From Geosiphon pyriformis (lineage: Eukaryota; Glomeromycota; Glomeromycetes; Archaeosporales; Geosiphonaceae), in NCBI GenBank assembly GCA_016748015.1, contig JAAOMT010000134.1, forward strand, positions 1,729,057 through 1,793,056: DNA of 64,000 nt, given 5' to 3'. This document shows, one piece after another, positions 35,343-48,139 of this stretch (within the stretch, counting starts at the first letter, position 1; every line of letters starts with the position of its first letter). The notes beneath the pieces are model-generated. The model searched no databases, was not told where the DNA came from, and saw nothing but the letters and a program-made list of their open reading frames with translations. Both the position numbers and the translations under genes were made by a program.

Positions 35343-36207
35343 TATTACAAATAATTATTTAAAATGTTAAAGCAAATAACAAATCTGTAACTTGGTGCTT
35401 AATAACTAAGTATAATGATAATTTTTGAAGATTTTGAAGTCTAAAGGTTTTGGTTGAGTTTTTTATATAATAAACAGAAATTCAATTAATAATTTTCTTT
35501 AATTTCTGTCTTTAACATAATGACTAATTTATTTTAACAGTTATGCTTTTCTGGTAAACTATTTTTAAGTTTTTCTATTTTTGTTTTAAGAGTCTTTTAT
35601 CAGATTATCTTTGATTTCAATTATTTAGTGCTTAATTTTTTTAATAATTTAATAAATAACAAAGAAAACAAAATAAAAAAAAATAAAAAAAGAAATAAAA
35701 AATTAGTATTTTATTAATAACTATAATCAAAAATTATTAATTTAGTGTAATTAAGTATTGAATTTTATCAATATAGGTTGTTAATAATATAAAAGTGATT
35801 AATATTTTTTAATCAAGTAATAGCAATATAAATTAGGTAATAATAAATATTTTTATTGGTATAAATATGATTCTACTTCAAGTTATAGAAAACTATTTTT
35901 TGAAAAAAAAGTATTGAATAATTACTTATTTTTAACTCTTGTTCTTGTTACTGTTTTTTTAATACTTTTACTATATATACATAATTTGTATTATACAAAA
36001 TCTTACATATTTCTATTTTTTTTATACTATTTTTTAAAAATATACTTATTTTTGAAAATATGCTATAATTTTATAAAAATGTGTTCATTTTTTGAGAATA
36101 TGTATATTTCTAAAAATTGCTTATTTATTGAGTACTATTTTTCTATTGGTCAATTTTTATGATCTATTTTTTTTATTTTTTCTGGTACTTTTTTTTTATA
36201 AATAACA
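35343..36207 (-). repeat. Solo gypsy LTR (865 bp) inside LINE-3 ORF1
   Basis: On the minus strand it begins TGTTATTTATA and ends TTGTAATA, the same ends as the LTRs of A and B with the final CA decayed to TA. It lacks internal sequence, so it is a solo LTR left by LTR-LTR recombination. Flanks GCAT and ATAT may be a decayed 4-5 bp target duplication. Confidence 0.75.
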
Positions 36208-36900
36208 ATGCCTTTTCAAAACTATTTATATGATAAAAAAATTTTTTTATTGTTATCAACTTATTTCCAGAAGTTTTTTCAAGTACAGCAAATAACTTAA
36301 TATTAAGTACAAAAAATTTTATTGAATTAAAATTCTATTCTCTAAAACATATGACTTAATAGTAGCAAACAATTAAATTCAAAGAACTTAAAAGTTAAAA
36401 GTGTCAAAATTTTGTTATCATTATTACTTAGATTATCAAAAAAAAATTTTTTGCTGGCTGTCCAAAACATAAGTTCTGATATATGTCTTTTTAAACATGG
36501 CATCATTGATTGTATTATTTATTTTTAAAGCATTTGAATTTATATAGCTGGTTTTTTCTGTGATTGTATTTTTTATGTTCTCCACATTCAAAATTTTATC
36601 AATACTACTTATTTTACTTACAATTTTACAACTTTAAAATTTAACAGATTTAATACTATTAATACCCAAATTAATAAAACTAAGAAAATTAGTAAACAAT
36701 TCAATTATATTAGTTTTAATGTCAAGCTTTTTCAGTTTTTTGTAAAAAGTGCTATAAAAATAAATACTTTCTACTTGCTTTTTTTTTGTGCTAAGGTGGA
36801 TCTTTAACTTAGCCAAACTAAAATCTAATCTATTAACAGAAGAACTTGCCAGTTCTATAGTTATAAACAAAAATATATTAAAAGAAATAACTGTAAAACT
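36208..36900 (-). pseudogene. LINE-3 ORF1, N-terminal part
   Basis: Minus frame 36870-36634 starts MFITIELASSSVNRLDFSLA and contains VESIYFYSTFYKKLKKLDIK, matching LINE-1 NSIYLCSTSYKKPRNPKVG. Further pieces (KILNVENIKNTITEKTSYI) match LINE-1 4680-4730. Confidence 0.72.
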
Positions 36901-39130
36901 AAAAGAAAAAAAAAATAGAAAAATTATTTTTTTAATATATTTCAGCTCTCATTGTAATCAAAAAATTAACAAGAAAAAAATAAAAATTTATAAATATTAA
37001 AAAAAATAAGTAACAAAAACTTTTGATAACAATAAGTATTTATTAATTTACTTATTGTTTTAAATTTTTATGTATTTGTTTTTTAATAATTTTTGAAATA
37101 AAATTTATTACTTTAAATTGTTTTTACTTTTATTAAGTGTTTTTTAATATAAAAGTATTTATATATTTATATGTATTTATTGTTTAAGTTTTTGTTAAAT
37201 ATTTGTCTTTAAAAAAATGTTCATTAATATAAATATTGTATTTTTTTTAAAACTTTTTTTAATAATTATTATAAAAAAATTAAAAAAAAATTTTGACATT
37301 AATATTAATTTTTGGTCTATTTATTAAATATTTTAAAAAATAGTTAAAAAAAATATTATAAAAGTTTTTATGTGTTTTGTTTTAAAATAAGTTTTTTTAA
37401 ATTATAAAAATAATTTATTATTTTAATAAAAAGTAAATAAATAAATTAAATATAAATTAAATTTTTAATATTTAATAATAACTATTGGTTCTAAATTTTG
37501 TAAAATGTTTTAAAAAAATTGTATACCAATTTGAAAATTAAAGTTTAAAATTAGTTCTCAAATAATAGTGTTTAAGTTTGTTATAATATACTACAACTTT
37601 TTTTTAAAATCTTATTTTTAAGTTTTAATCTGTATAATTTATTGTTTAAAACTTTATATAATATAAAATAATTTATTTTATTTTGGATTAATGTTTTTTG
37701 TTTTAATTTTGTGTAAAAAAATTTATTTTCAAATTTAGATTTATTAATAATTAGTACAAGTTTTTTACTAAATTATTTGTATTTAATTTATTTTTATATA
37801 ATATAAATAATTTTAAAAATATTTAATAAAAACTTTTAATATTTAGAATTTTGATTTTTATTATTAATTACATAAAAATATGTTAAAGTAAAATATTTAT
37901 TATCATTTTAAGAATAATTTATTATTTATTAATATATATATTTATATTTTTTAATTATAATAATAACCAAAATCCAAAAAAATTTACACTAATATTTTAT
38001 TTGTTTAAATTTAATTTTTTAATATAAATAACAATTAAAAATTATGGTAATTGTTTAATAAAAAAAGTAAATTGTATCTTAAAAAAATCTAATAAGTTAT
38101 AAAAATTATATTTTAATTCAACTTTTTTTATTTTTTAATATTAAAATAAAAATTATAAATTTTTACAAATAAAACATTAATAAAAATTTTTTTTTAGAAA
38201 CTATTAAAAATATTTAAATAAAAGTTTTTATATTAATATACACAATTATTTAATATTAATTAATTTAAATAATAATATATAGAATATATTCTATTTTAGC
38301 AAATTTTTTTTTGTTTATAACATCTTGTCTTTTAAAAAAATTATTTTAAAATTAAAAATCTAAAAATTATCTTATTATATATAATTAATTTGTAAAATAA
38401 TTGCTTATATATATATATTTTTTTTCGAATAATAAATTAGAATCTAAATTTTTGTTTAAATTTAAGTTTGAATTAAAATATTATTCTAATGATAAAAACT
38501 AAGTCTATAGAAAAAAATCAAAAATTTTGTTTAATAATAATAATTTTATGCATATATATTTAATATTATTTTTGTTTTAAACTTGACACTAATATTTAAA
38601 TATAAATAATTTTTAAGTTTATAAAACATCTATAATATTAAATTTAATATACCAAATTTTATTTTAAAAATTAAGTCTTTATTTCAAATATGTAAATCCA
38701 ATTTACAATAAATTCCAAAAATTTACTTTAATTTAATAGAAATTTTTAAACGGTTTCAAAAACAGAAAATTTAGTTTTAACTATTAGCAATAAAATAAAT
38801 TGAAAAATTTTTAACCAAATTTTTTTATATTTAACCTGTTATTTCAACTTTTAACAATAATTTTTAAATTAAATAATATTTATGTTTTCATTTGAAATTA
38901 CATTTTTTTCAAAACATAGTTAATTATATTGAAAGATTTAAATTTTAATGATACATATTATATTAAATATTATTAAATGCAATTTTTATTTTTTGATTTA
39001 AATTAACAATAATTTTTATTTATAAATTAAGTTTTAAAGGTTTGAAAAGTAAAATATTGATTTCGATTAACCTATTGGTTATTTGCTAAATCAATAAGTT
39101 TTTAATTTAATCACAATTTATTAATTAGCC
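36901..39130. other. AT desert
   Basis: About 2.2 kb of nearly pure A/T sequence with long homopolymer runs and few C or G. No coding frame or repeat unit can be supported. It is probably mobile-element DNA decayed beyond recognition. Confidence 0.6.
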
Positions 39131-39169
39131 TTATATTATCTCTTTCATATTTTCAATCGTCATCATTTT

Positions 39170-41128
39170 TATCTAATCAAGAATTTCTCTTAAGACCATC
39201 ATAATCCGCCTTATCTGGTAAATATTCTTCCATGCATCACCTTAAATATGCCGCTTCCAAAAACTCTGAAATTTTCTGGCATAAGCTGGATTCAAAACCT
39301 CATTTGGTAGCAGTTTGGAAAATAATTTAGTTGAAAATTCATGATATATATAGTACGAATTTTGCCATATAATAAAATGGTTGGGACCCATCCCCTGTGC
39401 ACAAATATTCAAGAACAGAATCTGCAGAACAAGCCACCCCCAGCAAATCCACACTTTTGGAATTGTAGATTACACACCCCAATCTGATATGATGATTTCA
39501 CCAGTTTCTTTCCAGAGGATATTTTCCTGTCTTAAATCTCTGTGCCTTATTCCCAGATTATGTACGTTCTGGATAGCTTCCAATATCTTTCTTTTCAAAA
39601 TCAATTATTGGCTAACATACGGGAGACATAATAAATCTATCATTATATAGAAGCAGGCGAGGAACATGGTCAATGTTGTTTTGGTTAAAGCTTTGGAGAA
39701 TTTCTGTTCCCACCGACAGATAATCTTGATATTTCTCTCTGTCTTTCAACAGTTTCACTGCAATACTTTGATCATCGTAGTTTCCTTCATACATGATAGA
39801 AGTTCTCCCGACTCGGATGCAGGTTATCAGAATGACTTTCTCATTATTATAGATCATTTCCAGGTCACGCCACCTAGTTCTTCGGGCGTTGCGGCGAGGA
39901 AGTCAACAAGCCAAATCCAGCCTACTGGAGGATCTTTTTTAAACGAGTAGCTAAGATGCTCTTGGGAAGAAAGTTGATGTTCGAATTTATTTGGTGTTTG
40001 GATACCCCTAGCAACTCTTAGCAACTTAATGTTATGACAATCAATGATAGTACCAATGACTTCGAGCCTTCGTGCAATGTGTCCAATATCCTCATTTGTA
40101 AACCTCTAAGAGGTTTAATTTCCACAACAGTTACCACATTTACAGCGTCCAATGCGCAATCCTCTCTTATCAAAACTACGTCTGATTTCCGATTGTACAA
40201 GATCGGAACACGACTGGTGTCACATAAATCAGACTTATTGCTGGTTAGTGGTGTGGCTTGTTCCATAAAATATTTTTGATGATCCTCTTCCTCATGAGAT
40301 GTTGGTGGATTGTTGACCTGCCAAGTTGGACCTTTTTTCCATGCTTCGTTTGCTTCAGCGGAAAATTAATACTCAGCTGACTAGCAACCTGTTGAATAAG
40401 ACAACCTTTTTCTCCCTCCGTATCTGTCCCTTCAGAAATATAATTGAATATAAAGAAAATAAAGGAAACAATTGATAAACATACCACAAAGAGTCAAGTG
40501 TAACTTAGGCCACATTCTTTTCTGACTGGTTTGCCATTCATCCTCTATTTGGCGTTTAAGGTCTTCAAAGCCTACATGAAGATACGTAAAAAGAATAGCA
40601 ACCAGCAGAAGTTAGTCAATGTCGCAAACACTATATACAAAAAATTCTCTCAAATATGGATATTTCTTCCATAAAACGCCTAATATTACAAGATGAACAA
40701 ATAGTAACATGGATAGAAAAGCAAATAACAAAGTTGTTAAGCTCTACTCTATGCCCCAAGTCATGAAATTGCCACCTTTATTGGTTATTTCTTGTAATTC
40801 TTCCACCCGGTGTACGTTTAAATCCTTTTGTGTTTCTGGTAGCCAAGTGACAAAAAACGAGAAACAGAAATGTTAGCTAAGATAATAATTTTCACACTCT
40901 ACTGTCCTTTAAAGAATCTTGTAGTTTTCGCACCTGCATCTTCCAATTGTTCTTGTCTACTTTTAAATCCTCTACCTCTTGTTTTATCCACTTCTTCATT
41001 TGCCTCATGTCCACATTTTCTTCTCCTATTCAACTCTTCTAATCTACCTCTTCCAGCTCCTCCACGTATCTGTCATGCTCGCTTTCAGCTTTCTTCAATA
41101 CTTGTTTAATACCTTCAACACTCGTCAT
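39170..41128 (-). pseudogene. Broken fusion gene: coiled coil, PD-(D/E)XK nuclease-like domain, protein kinase
   Basis: Minus strand from ATG at 41128. It starts MTSVEGIKQVLKKAESEHD and has a charged coiled coil (KKWIKQEVEDLKVDKNNW, with stops). A nuclease-like block at about 40230-40110 reads YNRKSDVVLIRED...VVTVVEIKP, the D...E-x-K order of PD-(D/E)XK enzymes. The kinase part (39857-39400) has GRTSIMYEG (glycine loop), IAVKLLK (Lys), TEILQSF (Glu), HRDLRQEN (catalytic loop) and ISDWG (DFG-equivalent), the last two in a shifted frame. Several introns are likely (for example near 40890-40840). Nuclease-kinase fusions of this kind are known among Crinkler-type proteins, abundant in mycorrhizal fungi. 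Stops and frameshifts make it a pseudogene; the class is inference. Confidence 0.6.
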
Positions 41129-41257
41129 AGTATTTTACGTGTTTATTAGGTTTGGTCCGTTGAAGATATTTTATCTATCAGCAGTTTTTTAAACCAATAA
41201 ACTATCGTGAAATACTGCGGACGTACCGGAAATCATTAATCATTGGTAGTCGACAAC

Positions 41258-41820
41258 ATGATAAAGTTGCCAAAATTGGATCACCTTGACAACATGGAAA
41301 AAATCGATATTAAGTCGTCCAAGTATTTCCATAGTAACGAAGATTGGAGCTTGTTAGCTTACTTAAAGCATCGCCAGACTCAAGAAGACTTTCAGCTGAA
41401 TAAATCTGACGAACATTTCTATTATGTTAAGAATCTGATGTATATTGCTGAAAACTGTCATGAAGAAGATCGTAACAAAGCAAAAAAATACCTTGGCGAT
41501 TTTATGGTAAGAACACTTCATAAAGGCTAATTTGCTGATGCGAGTGGGTTTGAGTACTAGAACACTCGACCTGTGCAAACTCGATGTGTCGACAAATTCC
41601 AGAATACCAATAACTGCGGTGACTTGGGATTAGCTACGGCGTTTCTGGTAGTACTTAAACAGGGTGCGCCTATTGACATGGCGCGACAAACGATTGCGGT
41701 TGTTTGTCGTCAAGCTGCGGCAGACCATGTTCCGCTTGCACCAGGATGCCTTACGCAAAATAGGCGGACATTTGACACCTGTTTACTTGATTTAACGCAT
41801 ATTTGCTTGATTTAACGTAT
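41258..41820 (+). pseudogene. Unrecognised gene relic
   Basis: A frame from 41261 starts MIKLPKLDHLDNMEKIDIKS and runs 89 residues. A second frame (41573-41815) continues with CVDKFQNTNNCGDLGLATAF and APIDMARQTIAVVCRQAAAD. The composition is that of host coding DNA (GC well above the flanks). I do not recognise the family. It could be the 5' part of the multi-exon relic that follows on the same strand, or a separate gene divergent from the kinase fusion (130 bp between start codons). Confidence 0.4.
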
Positions 41821-41839
41821 GTTTGCTTGATTTATATTA

Positions 41840-44023
41840 ATGCTTCTGTGAGAATAAACCAAAGCCCGAACCAGTAAAGGCATTCTGGAGATCACTTTAT
41901 AGTGATAATCATAAAAATTTATTGGAACTTGAAAAGGTTAGTGATTTATTTTCCTCAATGCTAGTTGCCCAAAAAACTTCGTTTACACCGCATTATCCAT
42001 AGTTAAGATATGCAGAAAATGCATTACGCGCCACAAATAATGAAACCGAAGTGGTTCGCTCTATCTCGGCCGTTGAAACAGAGTTATTACTAAAACGAAA
42101 GAGTGATGATGATGGTAATAAAGCGGACAACAAAAGAAACAGTGTGAGTATACCAAAATTTGCATTATTATCAACAATAATCATAGAACGGTGTTTTGAC
42201 TATGCATCGGATCATTTGATTTTACTGCATCCTATCTTTTTATTTCTTATGCATTGTAATAATTAGCCTAAAATTCGGAATATAGCGCAAAGTGCCATAG
42301 TTACATCTGCAGAAAACTCTACTCCCAAATGGTCTCGGAGAGAAACATATGAAGATATTTATGATAATATGGGATCTGATGATGAATCAAATCTTGATAT
42401 CAGAAAGTATAATAGCAATGCAGAAATCGATGAATTTTTCTCTTCGGGCAGAAGTTGTGATATCAATGAAAAATCACTTAATGAGGAAATGGAAAGTGAG
42501 GTCAACATAAAGCCTTATATCAAAGAAGCTGTTGAATCATATTATGACGCAAAACGAAGAAATGCTTTTAATGAGTAAGTTTTACATACTGACTGATAAT
42601 AGAATATGCCACTTAGATAAACCTTTTCTTTACATAAAAAGGGCCATCTTTTGGAGAATTATCGATATTACCAGTGACACAAAATTAAAGATATCAAATA
42701 CATCAAGAGTCCAGTTGCAAACAGACTTGAATCATAATGTTCTTACTGTACTTTCACAATCAACAAAAGCATTATTAGACACTTTACATCAAGTAAGTTT
42801 TATTAATGATTGATATCATTTTTTTAATAAGTAAATTCATTTCTATCCATTTTGTAGCTTTCAAAAAAAGAACTTCAGAAAGTTGCACATGACTTCAAGG
42901 TTATAGGTTCTAAAGGTGTTCTTCAACAATTGGCAAGGGAAACACCTTCCCGGAAATTATCAGCAAAACAACGCTTAAAAGCAAAGCTTGAAGGTCAAAC
43001 TGTAGACTCGGAGACAATTATTAATGATGATGAACCACAATTAGCATCTGTTGATCCTACCAATTCAGAAATAATATGGATATTTGATGTATTGTATGAA
43101 GTTTGTACAAATATTGAACAAGGAATTCCAACACGAACAAACACAGAAAGAGATGTTGACATATTTTATAATAGAATTTTATTTCGGATTTTAACTGATG
43201 TTGTGGATCTTCATTTGTAAATATACTTATTACATATGCAAAATTAGAAAATATCAACACTTCACTAACTGTCAAAGATAATAAATTCGTAGTGGGGAGT
43301 TATGTAGCAGAGCATCACGACAACGAAGACAGAATGCATTAGATGGAACAAATAATGCTGAAGGTAGCCGACTTGACTGGCTTTTCTCGGCATGTGTTGC
43401 ATTTTTGTTTACATTGCTTATTTTTATTTATTGTTACAAACAGTTTTATGTATTAATAAATTTTATCACATTAGAAGCATAACTTGGGAAAAGATGCCTA
43501 TTGGGGCCGTGAATTTGGCTTAGCAGAGAACACGGGATCGAATGTTGGAAATAAATATATCAAATCGAAGAAAAACCTTCGTGATATGATGTGCTTGATT
43601 GATGGGACTCTTCCTTCCAGAGGACGTTCACCTATCATAGACAAGGCAAGATCGCGAATGATTTTACCAGCATTGATCTTCTTGCCATGGAGATTTCATG
43701 TGATTACACTATCAGCACTTAATCAAACCTGGTGTGGTGTTTCAGATTTAGGCTGTGTTGATATTCCAACAACTTTTGATGAGATTCATGAGGTGCTCAA
43801 GTGCTGTACCATCATGCTACATGTCCGCGCAAGTATAATTTTTATTAATGCTTGTTTATTTATCCACAAGATCGAAAATAACTTATTTCATCGTAAATAG
43901 AACATTCTTCAAGAAACTGTTGAAATCTATAAATGTTGCATTGACGTTGGTGAAGAAGATAATCTGCTTAATTCTCCTAAAACAGTATTGATAAGTGAAA
44001 AGAGAACACCCAATGGCAGATAG
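41840..44023 (+). pseudogene. Multi-exon gene of an unknown family, probably broken
   Basis: At least five exons join in frame. Clear introns: 42575-42641 (GTAAGT...AAG) and 42793-42857 (GTAAGT...GTAG). Exon text includes YAENALRATNNETEVVRSIS, KPYIKEAVESYYDAKRRNAF, WRIIDITSDTKLKISNTSR, LSKKELQKVAHDFKVIGSKG, TNTERDVDIFYNRILFRILT and, after another intron, SRASRQRRQNALDG and GKDAYWGREFGLAE. A later exon (44-residue NILQETVEIYKCCIDVG region) ends near 44023. A stop at about 41999 (before LRYAEN) breaks the frame. The style matches a lineage-expanded protein family of mycorrhizal fungi that I cannot name; no domain of known function is visible. Confidence 0.5.
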
Positions 44024-44049
44024 TTTAAGTAATAGATTCAGCAATCAAC

Positions 44050-45850
44050 ATTAGCATGACAATATCAAATAAACGAGGGAATCAATGGACTTCAAATAAA
44101 ATAATAAAACGTACAATTTCGTGGATAAATTCAATGAGCCATCAACACTCTCGGCTGTTAAACTTAGCAAAGCTTCTAATTTAACTGCTGGAGCCAGTCA
44201 TCAGGCCTGCAAACAAGTCACTACTGATAAGTGTAACCATGTGAAACTACCTTGTCCACTGAATAATCCAGACAGGACTTTTTCGAAATGTAATGTTATC
44301 AAGCAACTTTCTCTGTGTAATAAAAAACCAGAAACTCCTGAATACTTTAAAGAGGTACTCAAAACTTTATTATGCAGGAACAAATCTTTGTACTGAGCAA
44401 TTCGCTATCACCAGTTTCAAGAAGGTTGCGACAGATTGTGCCAAGAAATCGAATGATCCGAAAACCAAATAGCCTTTCTAGCTCAAAATTTTTATCTTAC
44501 TTTCTATGATTCCAATACTAATTACAAAAGCTTGTGTTCCCAGAGTGGGAGCAATGGTAAGTTAATCAAAGGCATCACTATCTTTCATAATTTTAATAAT
44601 TTCATGCACTTGATGAAAGAGATTTTACTGATTTTCTTTTTACTTTATATAACACTACTGCCTTCGACAACTATCACAAGATGTATATTACTGGGCAAAA
44701 AACTCGACTCAACAACCTGATCCACCAGTTATCATTTCATTAAACCTGCAAATGTTAATTTACATCAACGACACCATCTTAGAATCCGCTCTTTTACCCA
44801 AAGCCATTAGCTTAAGCGATTGTTATGTCAAAGCTTCAAATCTTTACTTGGATTGGTTGTTTACATACCCATTGAATTTCGATTATGGTAAAAATTAGCT
44901 TTTTGAGAGAGTTTGGAAAGGGAGCTTTGCATAAAACTTTATTATTTCTGGCGATGGATGACCAAAAAACTTAAGAACCTCGCGATACCATCGACGATTT
45001 ATGAATAGGCATGAAAATAATGTGGGAACGTCAATCAATTTAAAAAATTTTGATGGAATATACTTGGAAGATTCGCCTTTCATTTTATCAGGTTGTCGCT
45101 CATCAATTATTGAGATTCCCTTATTTTCACAGTTGTTGGAAATGTACTGGCCATTAAATACTCAAATTATTACGCCATCTTTAGTTAGCTGAGCAACGGT
45201 TGCATCGATTTTTCCCAAAATGATGAATGATTGCCATTAAAGCGCATAAAGGGATTATTGGAATTCGTAAATACTATACTTTTGCTGACTACTTCCCCTT
45301 GGAAGGGACAATGATTTTCAATTAAGCTTTTTGGCCGCAACTAGACCCTTTTTTTCGAAGGATTGCATTATGGTGGCATCTCTTTTTATGGCATATAAAT
45401 TCATCAATTTGTTACATTGCAAAATCCGAAAGATATTATCACCCTTATATATATATTTATAATTCAGGAATGAATTCAAGGCAACTTAAAACAAAAGAGT
45501 TTCATTTTGAAGGTGCTAAATTCTTGACGTCTTATTAAGAAAGAAGGTAGCTATCTGTAAGTTCTAAGAAAAGCATTCAATATCGTCTTGGTAAGTGTAA
45601 TCTCCTTTATAAAAAATATTTCATGACATTGAACAGCAGAATGCTGATGGCTTTGTTTTATTGATCCAGCTGAAAGACATCTAGTTATTAAACAGAGTAT
45701 TTAGGAGTATCTTGGCATTACTTCTTTAGTTTACCAAAATTATATTCATAAAACAAGCTTTTCTTGGATATATTTTTGTCGATCGCCCAACAAATTATAC
45801 CAATTCTTGTTACATGGATTTTAAATATTTTTTCAAAAATATGCCAAGAA
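44050..45850. pseudogene. Mixed gene debris, including a possible F-box fragment
   Basis: Several short frames look coding but do not join. Plus 44121-44396 has MDKFNEPSTLSAVKLSKASN and a Cys-rich KQVTTDKCNHVKLPCPLNN. Plus 44740-44899 has IYINDTILESALLPKAISLS. Minus 45083-44895 reads KFFKLIDVPTLFSCLFINRR and WYREVLKFFGHPSP, a pattern like the second half of an F-box (L-x-SC-L-x-VNR-xW). GC content falls toward 45850. I cannot assign functions beyond this, and the F-box reading is weak. Confidence 0.35.
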
Positions 45851-46300
45851 AATTTGGCAAGTTGTCTTATTTAATATTGGAATTATATTTGTAAAATATA
45901 GAAAATTATAACATATTAAAATTAAGAAAAAAATAATTGATTTTATATTTTGTAATAAGAATTTATTTTATTTAAATTAAAATATTGATTTTTTTAATAA
46001 ACATATAGAATTTTAGTAAAAACAGTATCAAAAAAAAGTAATAACCAAAGATAATTAAATAATAATAATATAATTAAAAAAACAATTAATTAAAAGATAA
46101 TAATAAAACTTTTTATATAAAACAAAATTTTTAAAAACTATTTCATGTTTTTATTAAGCAAAATCTGAATAATATTATTATAAAATATTATTAAAAATAT
46201 TAAAAAACTTCTTTCTCTCCTTTGTTTCTAATCTCGAAAAAGAGGTAAAAAGTTTTTTGAAAGAAGTTTTTTACCATTCAGTATAATAAATCAAAACCAT
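45851..46300. other. AT-rich spacer before LINE-2
   Basis: A- and T-runs with no feature. The last ~100 bp (CTTCTTTCTCTCC onward) may be the 5' leader of LINE-2. Confidence 0.5.
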
Positions 46301-46309
46301 TTTTACTAA

Positions 46310-48127
46310 ATTATAAGACTATTATTGATCCTAGTATTACTGTTATAAAGAAAGCTATTAAAAATTCTAGTTGGCTAATGATTTCAGATCTGTGCTGTCA
46401 AGGAAAAAAAGAAGAAATGATATTTTGAAAGATAATGTCAAGACTAAAAGAGTTTTTACTAAAGTGTTAAGTAATCATTTTTGGAGTTCAAAAGCTAATA
46501 ATATTATTGAATCTAATAGTGTTAACATAAAAGAGAAGTGTCTGATTGAGAAAACCAGTTTTAATTATGATAGTAAGACCACTATTAATGACAAAAATGC
46601 TGACCAAACTCCAAAAAACTTTCATATTAAAACCAAAAAAGCATTGGAAACATCACTAAGCAAAATAATTTTTTTAAGTAATAGTGATAATAATAATATT
46701 CTATTGGATTTTCTGCTTATCTTTCTTTTTCTCTTGAAGAATTTGGTTGAAATTCTCATTAGGAAGTCTTTTGCTTTAGATATTGAGTTGAATAGAATAT
46801 CTGAGAAGTCTTTTTAGAAGAAGCATACAGTAGTTAGGAAATTATTTTCAAAAGTCAATGGTTTTGGGAGGGCCTCTACTTTCTCAAAATTTGCTGAGAT
46901 CATTAAAGTAATGTTCACTTCCAATTCAAGCTTGGCTTAAGCTTTTGATATTGCAAAAATGGCAAAGATCTTAATAAATATTAATCTCAAAAAATCTGCT
47001 AAATATTTATATTAGTTATAAGAGAAATTCCAATTGAAATGTTAGTCGAAACTGTACATATTGTACTGTCTAAGTTTGGTCTAATTAAGTCGATCAAGAT
47101 ACAATTAGTAAGACTGTAGTAGAAAGCTGTAGTTGAATTTAATAAAGTAGATTATACTGATTTGGTTACAGCAAAATAGTCTATTTTAATTAAAAAAGAT
47201 ACAGTTCATGTAATTAAGGCTGACAAAGACAAGAAATTTTGGGATTTTAAAGATAATTATAAGGCACTATTTTACACATTGCCAATGAAAATTAATGCTC
47301 ATGACATCTGGAATTTTATTGAGTTTGTGAGTAAAAGAACATGTATTATTAATAAATATCTAGTTACATATGCTTGAATAAGATATACAATTATTTGTTT
47401 TGATTTAGCTAATTTTTTAGATGCTGTTATAAAGACTACACTAGTTTTGAGAAATTTTAATCTGTACTGGTCTTATCTAGATTTGGTAAAATGTGCTAAA
47501 TATAGAAAATTGGGTCATACTTTATTGAATTGCTCTGTGTGTAAGAAAATTCCTCCTGGTGGGTCATTTTGTAGAGTGTTGTTAAAGAAAAATAAAAACA
47601 GGCTGGCTTTTATCTATACTAAGCAATCAGCACTAATTACCCATCCTGTTTTTTTTGGTGGTACATTTTGGGCCAAGATTGTTAATAGGTCTTTTTTCTC
47701 TTTTATTTTTGCATAGAATGTTTTGACTGATTTTGGTTCTTTTTCAGAGATAAAACCTACTTTGCTGACATCTATAGAATTGAATAATAAGTTTGTTACT
47801 TTTGAGCATAGTCTTGCCAGCCTTGTAAAACATATTAATAAGTTGGCTAAGAGGTTGAACACACTTGGGCCAATGGTTTTTCAGTCTAGTTTTGGATATT
47901 AGCTATTGGTGACTCTTTTATTACAGAATTAAAGAGTAAATATAGTAATAAGTAAGAGTTCAAATGTGGCCACTAGTGGTGAGACTATTGTAGAAGTGAC
48001 AGTTTTTAATCTTTCTGTTATTTCAAAATTAAAAGACACATTGAACAATTTGTTAGTCATTATTATGGATTTGTTGGTCAAAATAAACAATACTGGTCTG
48101 GCTTTTTTTACTTGTTCTTCTCAATAA
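46310..48127 (+). pseudogene. LINE-2 ORF1
   Basis: Frame 46371-46817 contains VLSRKKRRNDILKDNVKTKR and RKSFALDIELNRISEKSF, the second matching LINE-1 KFFALDIELLAIPEKSV. Further pieces: NGFGRASTFSKFAEIIKVMF and DFKDNYKALFYTLPMKINAH. The zinc knuckle (about 47490-47535) reads CAKYRKLGHTLLNC: the second Cys is Tyr. At least one frameshift separates the first and last thirds. Confidence 0.75.
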
Positions 48128-48139
48128 TAAATTTGGTAT

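Larger units (their letters stand above)
26884..36900 (-). mobile_element. LINE-3: minus-strand LINE, nested with other elements
   Basis: Colinear with LINE-1 read on the minus strand: ORF1 (36870-34700), endonuclease (about 34100-33340), reverse transcriptase start (32644), interrupted RT, thumb region (27834-27538) and RNase H (27392-26884). It is cut by three later insertions: a solo gypsy LTR in ORF1 (35343-36207), a hAT element in the reverse transcriptase (28623-32054) and gypsy A in RNase H (ending 26883). The 3' tail is missing because the far side of gypsy A is unrelated DNA. Confidence 0.82.

Noticed and set aside
35914-36162. An 82-residue hydrophobic frame with membrane-like segments
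   Set aside because: It lies within the solo LTR in antisense; Leu/Phe/Ile-rich frames arise freely in T-rich DNA.
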